Origin: Sulfurovum sp. | Lineage (GTDB): Bacteria; Campylobacterota; Campylobacteria; Campylobacterales; Sulfurovaceae | Direction of reading: 5' to 3' | NCBI GenBank assembly: GCA_021159425.1 | Contig: JAGGRU010000035.1 | Span: 1-5,986 of the forward strand | Length of the DNA stretch: 5,986 nt | Part shown: in pieces, positions 1 through 5,876 of the stretch | Layout: each line of letters starts with the position of its first letter | Numbering within the stretch: the first letter of the stretch is position 1 | Program-made: the position numbers and the translations under genes | The notes under the pieces: generated by a model | Told to the model about the DNA's origin: nothing | Seen by the model: only the letters and a program-made list of their open reading frames with translations | Databases searched by the model: none

Positions 1-125
1 CATTGGGAGCAGTGACGATTGGCGGATTGATCGTGGGGACATTTATGACACTGGTGTTTATTCCTATTGTGTTTATTTGGATAGTGAATGAAGATAGAAT
101 CAGAAAGATTGGTGTAGAGGTATAG
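1..125 (+). CDS. RND-family efflux transporter permease, C-terminal fragment (5' end outside the window)
   Basis: Reading in the third frame from position 3 gives about 40 codons ending at TAG 123-125. The peptide contains LGAVTIGGLIVGTFMTLVFIPIVF and then a short polar tail. The pattern of a glycine pair, a GT, a run of T/L/V and a proline in the last membrane helix is typical of the final transmembrane segment of RND (AcrB/HAE1/CusA-like) inner-membrane pumps. Such pumps normally exceed 1,000 residues and work with a periplasmic adaptor and an outer-membrane channel, neither of which is visible here. Substrate cannot be told from this fragment. The tail after the last helix is short (about 15 residues), so the protein ends normally and is not truncated at the 3' end. 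Other polytopic transporters cannot be fully excluded from 40 residues. Confidence 0.7.
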   Translation, partial: LGAVTIGGLIVGTFMTLVFIPIVFIWIVNEDRIRKIGVEV

Positions 126-180
126 GTATTTAATTGCTGGGGTAATAGCTCTTCTATTTTCTTATTGTTAACCCTTCTGT

Positions 181-204
181 TATATCATATGCTTATATGA
201 TATA
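181..204. promoter_or_regulatory. Perfect AT-rich inverted repeat overlapping a possible -10 box
   Basis: TATATCATAT (181-190) and ATATGATATA (195-204) are exact reverse complements separated by GCTT. The right arm overlaps an extended -10-like sequence, TGATATATA (198-206), which could drive the downstream small ORF and stress operon. No convincing -35 is seen. A dyad covering a -10 box would fit a repressor operator; it could equally be an AT-rich hairpin at the end of the efflux transcript. The symmetry is certain, the role is inference. Confidence 0.35.
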
Positions 205-208
205 TAAA

Positions 209-232
209 CAGGGGTCTCTATAGAACCCTCTG
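209..232 (+). terminator. Imperfect hairpin downstream of the RND gene, possible weak terminator
   Basis: CAG (209-211) and GGGT (212-214 plus T215, with one register shift) face ACCC (225-228) and CTG (230-232). TC/GA (217-218 with 223-224) closes a TATA loop, and C216 and T229 are bulged. This gives a stem of about nine pairs. There is no U-run after it, so it is not a standard intrinsic terminator. It is the only GC-containing hairpin between the efflux gene and the next operon. Confidence 0.25.
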
Positions 233-267
233 CCTAACCTAGCCATTCATACTTAAAAGGATCGTTT

Positions 268-363
268 TTGTCTGCTTACCAAAAAACATTTGGCTTGATA
301 TTTTTACTCTTCTCTGTAGGTGCAGCGGTCTTCGCACCTTTATCTCAACTTTTTCAAGGATAG
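268..363 (+). CDS. Possible 31-residue single-pass membrane peptide (small ORF or gene remnant)
   Basis: A TTG codon at 268 follows AAAAGGA (255-261) with six bases between, an ideal ribosome-site distance. It opens 31 codons ending at TAG 361-363. The peptide has a short polar start (SAYQKTFG) followed by LIFLLFSVGAAVFAPL, which would make one membrane helix, then SQLFQG. No other ATG, GTG or TTG in this frame lies between the upstream stop (235-237) and 268. The stop sits four bases before the ATG of the XpaC-family gene, whose ribosome site (356-360) lies inside this ORF, so translational coupling is possible. The alternative is that it is the decayed C-terminal helix of a lost transporter gene. 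No family is recognised; it is supported by start context and composition only. Confidence 0.35.
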   Translation: MSAYQKTFGLIFLLFSVGAAVFAPLSQLFQG

Positions 364-367
364 TTCT

Positions 368-1192
368 ATGTCCACAGTAAAACGTTATAACCCCGAACTC
401 GTCAAATGGAAACGAAAAAGAGGATGGCTCTTTTATCTTTTCTTACTTCCGCTTTTCTTTGCGGTGATCTTCGCACTTTTTTCTCTCAACATAAAAGCGT
501 TGCTCCTGAATGTGATCGCTTTTCTCCTGCTGTATGCTACTCTTATAGTGGCTAGAAAAGGTTTTGAACAGGAAGATATTTATAACGAGGCTACGCTGAC
601 CAAAGCACCTAAAACACCTTTCAAACAGATAGCCGCTTTTATGCTGATGACCTCTGTTTTTTATGCATCTTATGTTGCCGGTAATTATGAACTCTTCAAG
701 TCACTCTTTTTGGCTGTAGTCTCTTTTGTCGGATTTTTTCTCTATTACGGCTTTGATCCTAAAAAAGACAAATTGAAAGATTTTGGAGATATCTCTTCAG
801 AACTGGTACTTAAAATGCTGGGTGAAACTCAGGAGAAGATAGAGACGATCACTAAAGATGCCAAGAAGATCGAAGATCGTGTTTTAAGTGATAAGGTTGA
901 TCTTGCTGTAAAGAGATCAAATATGATATTGGATGCCTTGATTGATGACCCTAAAGATATCAGGGTAGCAAGAAAGTTCCTGGTGGTGTATCTTGATGGC
1001 ATTACAGATGTGATCTCTTCTTATAATAGCGTGGAAGAAGAACATATTACTCCAGAGACAAGAACAAAACTGCTTGACTTGATGGATGATGTGGAGAAGA
1101 GGTTTGGAAAAGAGTTAAATAGACTCAAAGCCAATAATCTTTTTGATCTGGATGTAAACATTGATACACTTAAAGAACAAATAAAACACTAA
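368..1192 (+). CDS. xpaC: XpaC-family membrane protein (5-bromo-4-chloroindolyl phosphate hydrolysis family)
   Basis: The start is ATG 368, preceded by AAGGA (356-360) at seven bases; this gives 274 residues. A GTG 16 codons upstream (320) is open but lacks a comparable ribosome site. A basic N-terminus (KWKRKR, 13-18) is followed by four likely membrane helices at about 20-40, 44-62, 87-103 and 108-126. A cytoplasmic helical domain runs from about 143 to 274. Its features, an ILDAL...DPK...ARKFLVVYLDG stretch, FGKELNRL, and the ending NNLFDLDVNIDTLKEQIK, match the XpaC family (established family knowledge). The family name comes from an old X-phosphate hydrolysis phenotype; no phosphatase active site is visible, so hydrolase activity should not be assumed. 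XpaC proteins commonly neighbour TelA, as here (30-base gap). Likely role: membrane partner of TelA in an envelope or toxicant stress response (inference). Confidence 0.85.
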   Translation: MSTVKRYNPELVKWKRKRGWLFYLFLLPLFFAVIFALFSLNIKALLLNVIAFLLLYATLIVARKGFEQEDIYNEATLTKAPKTPFKQIAAFMLMTSVFYASYVAGNYELFKSLFLAVVSFVGFFLYYGFDPKKDKLKDFGDISSELVLKMLGETQEKIETITKDAKKIEDRVLSDKVDLAVKRSNMILDALIDDPKDIRVARKFLVVYLDGITDVISSYNSVEEEHITPETRTKLLDLMDDVEKRFGKELNRLKANNLFDLDVNIDTLKEQIKH

Positions 1193-1222
1193 AAAACAAA
1201 TAAAATTAAAAAAGGAGAAAGA

Positions 1223-2392
1223 ATGGAAACAAAAGTAAAAGAGATGGTTGAAAGTACGATAGAAAAACATGAGGCTGAGGTGCCTGCAGTCTTGCCTGAA
1301 GAGAATGACAAACTGCAAGAAGCCATGAACAAGCTTGACTTCAATGACAGAAATTCCGTCATTTATTTTGGTACAGAAGCCCAGGAGAAACTGGATGAGA
1401 TCTCCAATCGTATGATAGACGGTGTACAGAACAAAGACATCGGTGCAGCAGGGGATTCGTTAAATCAAATCGTGGCTTCCATCAGAGGCTTTGACATTGA
1501 TGAACTCAATCCTAATAAATCTTTGCCTTGGTACAAAAAACTTTTTGGGGCACCTGCTCCCTTGGTAGCGTTTTTGCAAGGCTATGAAGAGGTAAGAGAC
1601 CAGATAGACATGGTTGCCAATGATCTTGAAAAACATAAAGGTCAGCTGATGAAAGATGTGGTGTCTCTGGACAAACTCTATGAGGCAAATCTTGACTACT
1701 TCAGAGGACTTGAACTTTACATCAAAGCAGGAGAAGAGAAACTCACAGAGATTGAAGAGACGGTGATCCCTGAGTATGTGACAAAAGCAGAGAGTAAAGA
1801 GATGATGGCTATTCAGGATCTCAAAGAAGTGAGAGGTTTCAGAGATGATCTTGAGAGAAAAGTATATGATCTTAAGCTTTCAAGACAGGTGGCTATGCAG
1901 TCTCTTCCTAGTATCAGACTGGTGCAGGAAAATGATAAGTCTCTCATTAACAAGATCACTTCTACTCTGGTCAATACGGTACCGCTTTGGAGAAATCAGC
2001 TTGCACAGACCATTACGATATTCCGTTCTCACGATGCAGCTAAAAGTATTAAAGAAGCCAGTGACCTTACCAATGATCTTCTTGAGAAAAATGCAGATGG
2101 ACTGAGAGAGGCAAATCAGGAGGTGAGAAAACAGATGGAGAGAGGTATTTACGACATTGAAAGTATCAAAAAAGCAAATAATACACTGATCGATACACTG
2201 AATGATTCACTCAAAATTGCAGAAGATGGTAAGGTTGCCAGAGAGAAAGCACTGATTGAGTTGAAGGAGACTGAAGCGAAGCTCAAAGATGCCCTCTTGT
2301 CCATTAAAGCAAAAGGTGAAGAGCAGGGTACAGAAACAATAGAAACAGAGGTGGTGGACACGGTAAAAAATATCACAAAAAAGGACGCATAA
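1223..2392 (+). CDS. telA: TelA/KlaA-family toxic anion resistance protein
   Basis: The start is ATG 1223 with AAAAGGAG ending five bases upstream. The product is 389 residues, usual for the family, soluble, with no signal peptide or membrane helix. It is nearly all helical. Family hallmarks are LDKLYEANLDYFRGLELYIKAG (from residue 149), the block SRQVAMQSLPSIRLVQEND (220-238) followed by LVNTVPLWRNQL, and a long C-terminal coiled coil of heptad-like K/E/L sequence. TelA (with plasmid KlaA/TelA) is linked to tellurite and other toxic-anion or antimicrobial resistance, but its biochemical action is unknown. It is second in the operon; its stop TAA (2390-2392) abuts the next ATG directly, so TelA and the SPFH protein are probably made in matched amounts. 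As a coiled-coil protein beside an SPFH scaffold it may occupy the place that PspA has in Bacillus; this is inference. Confidence 0.92.
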   Translation: METKVKEMVESTIEKHEAEVPAVLPEENDKLQEAMNKLDFNDRNSVIYFGTEAQEKLDEISNRMIDGVQNKDIGAAGDSLNQIVASIRGFDIDELNPNKSLPWYKKLFGAPAPLVAFLQGYEEVRDQIDMVANDLEKHKGQLMKDVVSLDKLYEANLDYFRGLELYIKAGEEKLTEIEETVIPEYVTKAESKEMMAIQDLKEVRGFRDDLERKVYDLKLSRQVAMQSLPSIRLVQENDKSLINKITSTLVNTVPLWRNQLAQTITIFRSHDAAKSIKEASDLTNDLLEKNADGLREANQEVRKQMERGIYDIESIKKANNTLIDTLNDSLKIAEDGKVAREKALIELKETEAKLKDALLSIKAKGEEQGTETIETEVVDTVKNITKKDA

Positions 2393-3457
2393 ATGGGACT
2401 TTTTGATTTTTTATTCGGTGAATTCATTGATGTCATTGACTGGACGGATGATACACAAAATACCATGGTCTACCGTTTCCCACGCTACGGAAATGAGATC
2501 AAATACGGCGCAAAACTTATAGTCAGAGAGTCACAACAGGCAATCTTTGTCAATGAGGGTGAAATAGCAGATATCCTTGGACCGGGTACGTACGAATTAG
2601 AAACGAAGAATCTTCCCATTCTGACAAAGCTTCAGCACTGGGATCACGGATTTAACTCTCCGTTTAAGGCGGAAGTCTATTTTATCAATACCAAGAGATT
2701 CATCAATTTGAAATGGGGTACGAAAAACCCGATCATGTTGAGAGATCCGGAGTTTGGCATGGTAAGGTTGAGAGCATTCGGAACCTATGCCATACGTGTT
2801 ACAGACCCGCAAACATTTATGACAGAGATCGTAGGTACAGACAATCTTTTCAGTACGCAGGAAATTACAGAGCAGTTGACCAATATTATTGTGTCAAAAT
2901 TTGCAACGGTCATGGGAGACCAGGAGATAGCTGCACTTGACCTTGCTAAAAATTATGAGAATTTAGGCACGTTCATCACAGCAAAAATATCACCCTTCTT
3001 TGAAGAGTATGGTCTTTCCCTGACCAATATTTTTGTAGAAAACATTTCTCTTCCCGAAGCAGTGGAAAAAGCAATGGATAAACGTACAAGTAGAGAGATT
3101 ACTGGTGACTTAGATAAACACATTAAGTATGAAACTGGAAATGCACTGGGCAATGAAAATGGCGGTGGTGCAGCCGATATGATCGGTATGGGAGCAGGGC
3201 TTGCTATGGCATCTAAAATGGCAAACTCTTTAGACGGTACCTCCACGCCGCCACCTATACCTTTGACCCAAGAGCATTATTTTATTGCTATCAATGACAA
3301 GTCACACGGACCTTACGATATGAAAAGAATAGAATCTCTCATCAATGACGGAACAGTCATCGGTGATACACTGGTTTGGACTGAGGGTATGTCTCAATGG
3401 CAACGGGCTATTACTGTACTCAGTAAATATTTTCCGGAGGCACCACCTAAGCTGTGA
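2393..3457 (+). CDS. SPFH/Band-7 domain protein (YdjI-like) with C-terminal GYF_2 domain
   Basis: ATG 2393 follows AAGGA (2381-2385) at seven bases and touches the TelA stop; the product is 354 residues. The N-terminal MGLFDFLFGEFIDVIDW and the following SPFH region (to about 235) resemble the bacterial SPFH subgroup annotated as 'virion core protein'/YdjI. Markers are IVRESQQAIFVNEGEI, a GPGTYEL turn, and LTNIFVENISLPEAVEKAMDKR. No transmembrane anchor is evident, so it probably binds the inner membrane surface peripherally. A Gly/Ala/Pro-rich linker (249-294) leads to a GYF_2/DUF4339 domain (about 295-345) with the typical HGPYD (305-309), a DTLVW stretch (325-329) and W336. GYF-type domains bind proline-rich or other partner peptides. 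In Bacillus, YdjI helps bring the stress protein PspA to the membrane; here the neighbours are TelA and XpaC, suggesting a scaffold for them (inference). The gene overlaps the next by four bases. Confidence 0.88.
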   Translation: MGLFDFLFGEFIDVIDWTDDTQNTMVYRFPRYGNEIKYGAKLIVRESQQAIFVNEGEIADILGPGTYELETKNLPILTKLQHWDHGFNSPFKAEVYFINTKRFINLKWGTKNPIMLRDPEFGMVRLRAFGTYAIRVTDPQTFMTEIVGTDNLFSTQEITEQLTNIIVSKFATVMGDQEIAALDLAKNYENLGTFITAKISPFFEEYGLSLTNIFVENISLPEAVEKAMDKRTSREITGDLDKHIKYETGNALGNENGGGAADMIGMGAGLAMASKMANSLDGTSTPPPIPLTQEHYFIAINDKSHGPYDMKRIESLINDGTVIGDTLVWTEGMSQWQRAITVLSKYFPEAPPKL

Positions 3458-4539
3458 AATTCCAGGCACTGAACTTCAAATGCCCCAACTGCGGGGCTCC
3501 TACCAAATTCTCACCTGCCTTTGGCAAACTCAAATGTGATTTTTGTGGCTCAACTTTTCCCATAGAAGAGAGTGTAGAAGAGATCAAAGAGTATGATTAC
3601 CATGCTGCTTTGGAAAAGCTTGCCGAAAACAAAAAAGAGTTGCATGAAAAAAATGTGAAGTGTACTTCTTGCGGAAGCAGTTTTACTCTTTCTCCTTATT
3701 CCATCTCTACACTTTGTCCTTTCTGCGGTACACCTGCCATTGTTGATTTTGTACATGACATTACACCGCAATCTCTTATCCCATTTATTTTTACTCAGCA
3801 AAAAGCAAAAGAGCGTTTTAAAAAATGGATCGGTTCCTTATGGTTCGCACCTTCTGCTTTAGGCAAATATTTTAGAGGAAATGAAAAACTCAAAGGCTAC
3901 TATCTTCCTTATTGGACCTATGACAGTAATACCACCACGCATTATTCAGGGCAAAGAGGAGATATTTATTATGTCACGGTGACACGTACAGTGGTACAAA
4001 ATGGCAGACAGAGAAATATACGGGTGCAGGAAGCCCGCATTAGATGGACTCCTGTAAGCGGAAGAGTAGGGCTCTCTTTTGATGATGTGACTATTGGTGC
4101 GACACATACCATCTCCAGAGTCATCATTGACTCTCTTGCTCCCTGGGATACCACAACCTTAAAACCTTTTGATGAACGTTATTTGAGTGGGTTTGAAGCA
4201 GAAGAGTATACGATCGGACTGGATAACGGTTTTGAATTTGCAAAAGCCAAGATGCGTGTCAGCATAGAACGGTCTATACGCAGAGATATAGGCGGGGATC
4301 AACAGCAGATCACTCATGTTGATACCGCTTACAACAATGTCACGTATAAAAATGTACTTTTCCCTGTATGGACAGCAACGTTTGAATATAAAAAGAAACT
4401 ATACCGGTATGCCATCAACGCACAGACAGGGAAGATATCGGGAGAACATCCCTATTCTTATGTCAAGATCGCCTTTGCTGTGCTGGCTGCAGTTTTAGTT
4501 GCTGTAGGTTTATTCTATTTGGATCAAAATGGGTATTAA
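3454..4539 (+). CDS. Double zinc-ribbon protein with C-terminal membrane anchor (YdjG-like, 'replication factor Y / TFIIB zinc ribbon' annotation group)
   Basis: GTG 3454 is the only start that keeps the first zinc ribbon, since an in-frame stop lies at 3448-3450; a GGAGG lies at 3436-3440 (13-base spacing). The four-base GTGA overlap with the SPFH gene indicates coupled translation. The 361-residue product has two zinc ribbons: Cys10/13/28/31 and Cys70/73/88/91, joined by an acidic and lysine-rich helix (about 38-68). A middle region (about 100-330) of mostly beta-rich sequence contains YYLPYWTYDS and a later FPVWTATFEYKKKLYRYAINAQTGKI. One membrane helix lies at about 338-355, leaving a very short tail. 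Such proteins are often misnamed primosomal protein N'-like helicases; no helicase motif is present. In Bacillus, related zinc-ribbon membrane proteins partner an SPFH protein and PspA. With no N-terminal signal, it is probably tail-anchored with its body in the cytoplasm (inference). Confidence 0.8.
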   Translation: MKFQALNFKCPNCGAPTKFSPAFGKLKCDFCGSTFPIEESVEEIKEYDYHAALEKLAENKKELHEKNVKCTSCGSSFTLSPYSISTLCPFCGTPAIVDFVHDITPQSLIPFIFTQQKAKERFKKWIGSLWFAPSALGKYFRGNEKLKGYYLPYWTYDSNTTTHYSGQRGDIYYVTVTRTVVQNGRQRNIRVQEARIRWTPVSGRVGLSFDDVTIGATHTISRVIIDSLAPWDTTTLKPFDERYLSGFEAEEYTIGLDNGFEFAKAKMRVSIERSIRRDIGGDQQQITHVDTAYNNVTYKNVLFPVWTATFEYKKKLYRYAINAQTGKISGEHPYSYVKIAFAVLAAVLVAVGLFYLDQNGY

Positions 4540-4558
4540 TAAGGTATGATATTACAAA

Positions 4559-4616
4559 TGGTCGGTGAACCGACCCTACGGAGATTTGAATTGTTGTAGG
4601 GTCGGTTCACCGACCA
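4559..4616. repeat. Pair of inverted REP-like palindromes with GTAG flanks (BIME-like element)
   Basis: GGTCGGTGAACCGACCCTAC (4560-4579) is the exact reverse complement of 4596-4615; T4559 and A4616 add one more pair, giving a 21-bp perfect stem around a 16-base spacer. Each arm is itself a palindrome: GGTCGGT and ACCGACC around a two-base centre. Read outward from the spacer, each arm begins with GTAG and then the palindrome. A GTAG next to an imperfect palindrome is the known layout of REP elements mobilised by RAYT (TnpA_REP, Y1 HUH) transposases; no such transposase is in this window. The element is GC-rich against its AT-rich surroundings. It may also act as the terminator or mRNA 3'-end protector of the stress operon, although A residues, not a U-run, follow it. 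Confidence 0.7.
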
Positions 4617-4621
4617 AAAAT

Positions 4622-4654
4622 AAGCTATAAAAAGCTACAAAACTTCGCTATAAT
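4622..4654 (+). promoter_or_regulatory. Probable sigma-70 promoter with 10-bp periodic repeats in place of a -35 box
   Basis: A perfect TATAAT lies at 4649-4654, about 30 bases before the DUF1566 gene start. Upstream, AAGCTATAAA (4622-4631) and AAGCTACAAA (4632-4641) form a tandem repeat differing at one base, and GCTA recurs at 4647-4650. No TTGACA-like -35 is present. Campylobacter housekeeping promoters are known for a periodic A/T signal replacing the -35 box, which this resembles. The ribosome site AAAGGAG (4668-4674) follows. Confidence 0.6.
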
Positions 4655-4683
4655 ATCCCTAAAGCGTAAAGGAGTATATAGTA

Positions 4684-5160
4684 ATGAAAAAAACAGTTTT
4701 TGTCCTCACTTTTGCACTTGTCACTCTTCACAGTGGTTTTTGGCCTGATTTCAGTTTTGCTTACGAGCGTGGAGATTCTGATAAAATAGATAAGAATTTT
4801 GTGAGAGACAATGCCCAGCAAGTTGTTTTAGATCAAAAAGATCATAAGATCTATTACGATGCCAAACCTTCACCAAAAATGAACTATGATGATGCCCTAA
4901 AGTATTGTGAGAAAATGGACTATCTTGGCTATATGTCATGGAGAGTACCCAATAAGGAAGAGTTACGTTCTTTGCTTGAACTTTCACGTCGAAAAATAAC
5001 GGTTAAACATGCTTTTAAAAATGTACAAGAGGGGATCTACTGGGCTTCAACTACTGACAGATATAATGACGCATGGTATTTTGACTTTGATCTTGGACGG
5101 TATTCAACTGCAGAAAAAAATAAGCATTTTTATGTACTTTGTGTCGGAGAGAAAAAGTAG
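4684..5160 (+). CDS. Secreted DUF1566 (Lcl-type) domain protein
   Basis: ATG 4684 follows AAAGGAG at nine bases; the product is 158 residues. Residues 1-26 are a signal peptide (MKK, a hydrophobic core, and SFA before Tyr27), so the mature protein is periplasmic or exported. The DUF1566 domain covers about 66-156: a DALKYC segment (70-75), the WRVPNKEEL motif (86-94; the family pattern is WRLPT.EEL), YWAST (119-123), AWYFDFDLG (130-138) and a final YVLCV (150-154). Cys75 and Cys153 lie at positions where many members carry cysteines and might form a disulfide. The domain is a C-type-lectin/FGE-like fold found in many secreted proteins; its function is generally unknown, and no ligand can be named. 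It has its own promoter and is separated from the stress operon by the REP pair, so it is probably an independent unit. It ends ten bases from the convergent gene. Confidence 0.82.
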   Translation: MKKTVFVLTFALVTLHSGFWPDFSFAYERGDSDKIDKNFVRDNAQQVVLDQKDHKIYYDAKPSPKMNYDDALKYCEKMDYLGYMSWRVPNKEELRSLLELSRRKITVKHAFKNVQEGIYWASTTDRYNDAWYFDFDLGRYSTAEKNKHFYVLCVGEKK

Positions 5161-5170
5161 TTCAAGGGTG

Positions 5171-5719
5171 TTAATATTTTATCTCTTTTATGAGATGATC
5201 ATAGACTTCCAATGTGGTTTCAAAACTTTCAAAATTTTGTGACTTCTTTTTCTTTAGCTCTGTTTTCATAATGTCTGTAAGGACACGTATACGTTTGGAA
5301 ACCTCTCTTTTGCACCCCTTTTGCCCACGTGCATTACAATTATCTATGAGTGTAATGACTTGAGGAAAGAGAGAAGCTGTGAGTTTGTTATAGATCTCGG
5401 AGTAGGCTCTTTTTTCTACAAACTTTTCTATGATCTTTTCCTGTTCTTTGGTATATCCCCAGTATTCCTCTATATAGGCTATCTGATCGTTAATATGTAT
5501 ATGTTTGCTATGGTTGGTTTTTTCGCGTTTCTTTTTGAGTTTTTCCAGAGCTTTATAGGTTTTGCTTTGAGGTTGGTATCCTTTTGTTTTGTATTGCCAG
5601 GCTAAGTATAATATACCAAGCAAAGAAAGTATTATGATCCCACTAAGTGCAGATGGATATAAAATACCGATAATTGAGGTAATTATGATGCTGATCAAAA
5701 CTTCAAAATATTTGAACAT
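5171..5719 (-). CDS. Hypothetical protein with two N-terminal membrane helices and charged helical tail
   Basis: On the minus strand, ATG (complement of 5717-5719) is preceded by AGGAG (complement of 5725-5729) five bases upstream; the product is 182 residues ending at TAA (complement of 5171-5173). Two membrane helices at about 5-21 and 25-42 form a hairpin with a short Pro/Ser turn. The rest is a lysine/glutamate-rich, mainly helical cytoplasmic region with a coiled-coil-like basic stretch at about 52-70 and two cysteines in DNCNARGQKGC. No family is recognised. It faces the DUF1566 gene tail to tail with only ten bases between and no clear shared terminator. The layout of membrane hairpin plus helical tail recalls XpaC-type proteins loosely, but no family motif is shared, so no function is proposed. 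Coding status is supported by length, ribosome site and coherent membrane topology. Confidence 0.75.
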   Translation of the reverse strand: MFKYFEVLISIIITSIIGILYPSALSGIIILSLLGILYLAWQYKTKGYQPQSKTYKALEKLKKKREKTNHSKHIHINDQIAYIEEYWGYTKEQEKIIEKFVEKRAYSEIYNKLTASLFPQVITLIDNCNARGQKGCKREVSKRIRVLTDIMKTELKKKKSQNFESFETTLEVYDHLIKEIKY

Positions 5720-5750
5720 AGGTTCTCCTAAGTAAATGGTTATTGTCTCT

Positions 5751-5773
5751 ACAGATATCTGTTTAAAATTTTA
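5751..5773. promoter_or_regulatory. Two adjacent perfect palindromes in a divergent intergenic region, candidate operator
   Basis: ACAGATATCTGT (5751-5762) is a perfect 12-bp palindrome, and two bases later TAAAATTTTA (5764-5773) is a perfect 10-bp palindrome. They lie 32-54 bases upstream of the minus-strand hypothetical gene. The second also reads as a TAAAAT -10-like box on the minus strand (5773 to 5768). A regulator site controlling the minus-strand gene is plausible; short AT palindromes also arise by chance. Confidence 0.3.
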
Positions 5774-5839
5774 GCGTAAAACTTCATTAGACATCTTTTT
5801 ATACATTTTTTAATTCACAGTAAATTAACACTCTAGTGA

Positions 5840-5845
5840 TATAGT
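5840..5845 (+). promoter_or_regulatory. Possible -10 box for the lipoprotein gene
   Basis: TATAGT at 5840-5845 lies 31 bases before the lipoprotein ATG and matches a sigma-70 -10 box at five of six positions. TTCACA (5814-5819) is a poor -35 at a 20-base spacing; the upstream region is rich in T and A tracts. The ribosome site GGAG (5864-5867) stands nine bases from the start codon. Confidence 0.45.
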
Positions 5846-5876
5846 ACTGCAAAATAAAAATATGGAGAATGAATTT

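Noticed and set aside
318..339. AGGTGC...GCACCT hairpin before the operon
   Set aside because: Only six pairs with a ten-base loop, and it lies within the possible small ORF; too weak for an attenuator call.
320..367. GTG start extending the XpaC-family protein by 16 residues
   Set aside because: ATG 368 has AAGGA at seven bases, and the added residues (QRSSHLYLNFFKDSS) do not resemble the start of this membrane protein family.
2149..2466. 105-codon minus-strand frame over the telA end
   Set aside because: Antisense to the conserved TelA coiled coil and the SPFH start; Ser/Phe-rich composition is the usual shadow of Lys/Glu-rich coding.
4546..4599. 17-codon ORF across the REP pair
   Set aside because: No properly spaced ribosome site, and its codons are those of the repeat itself.
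4559..4616. Repeat pair considered as CRISPR repeats or insertion-sequence ends
   Set aside because: Only two copies, in inverted orientation with a 16-base spacer and no transposase or cas gene; the REP layout fits better.
5181..5196. ATCTC/GAGAT hairpin near the convergent gene ends
   Set aside because: Five pairs only, inside the coding end of the minus-strand gene and without a U-run on either strand; not a credible bidirectional terminator.
5321..5605. 94-codon + strand open frame rich in Phe/Leu
   Set aside because: It lies wholly inside the minus-strand hypothetical gene, which has the better ribosome site and more coherent topology; it is the antisense shadow of lysine/glutamate-rich codons.
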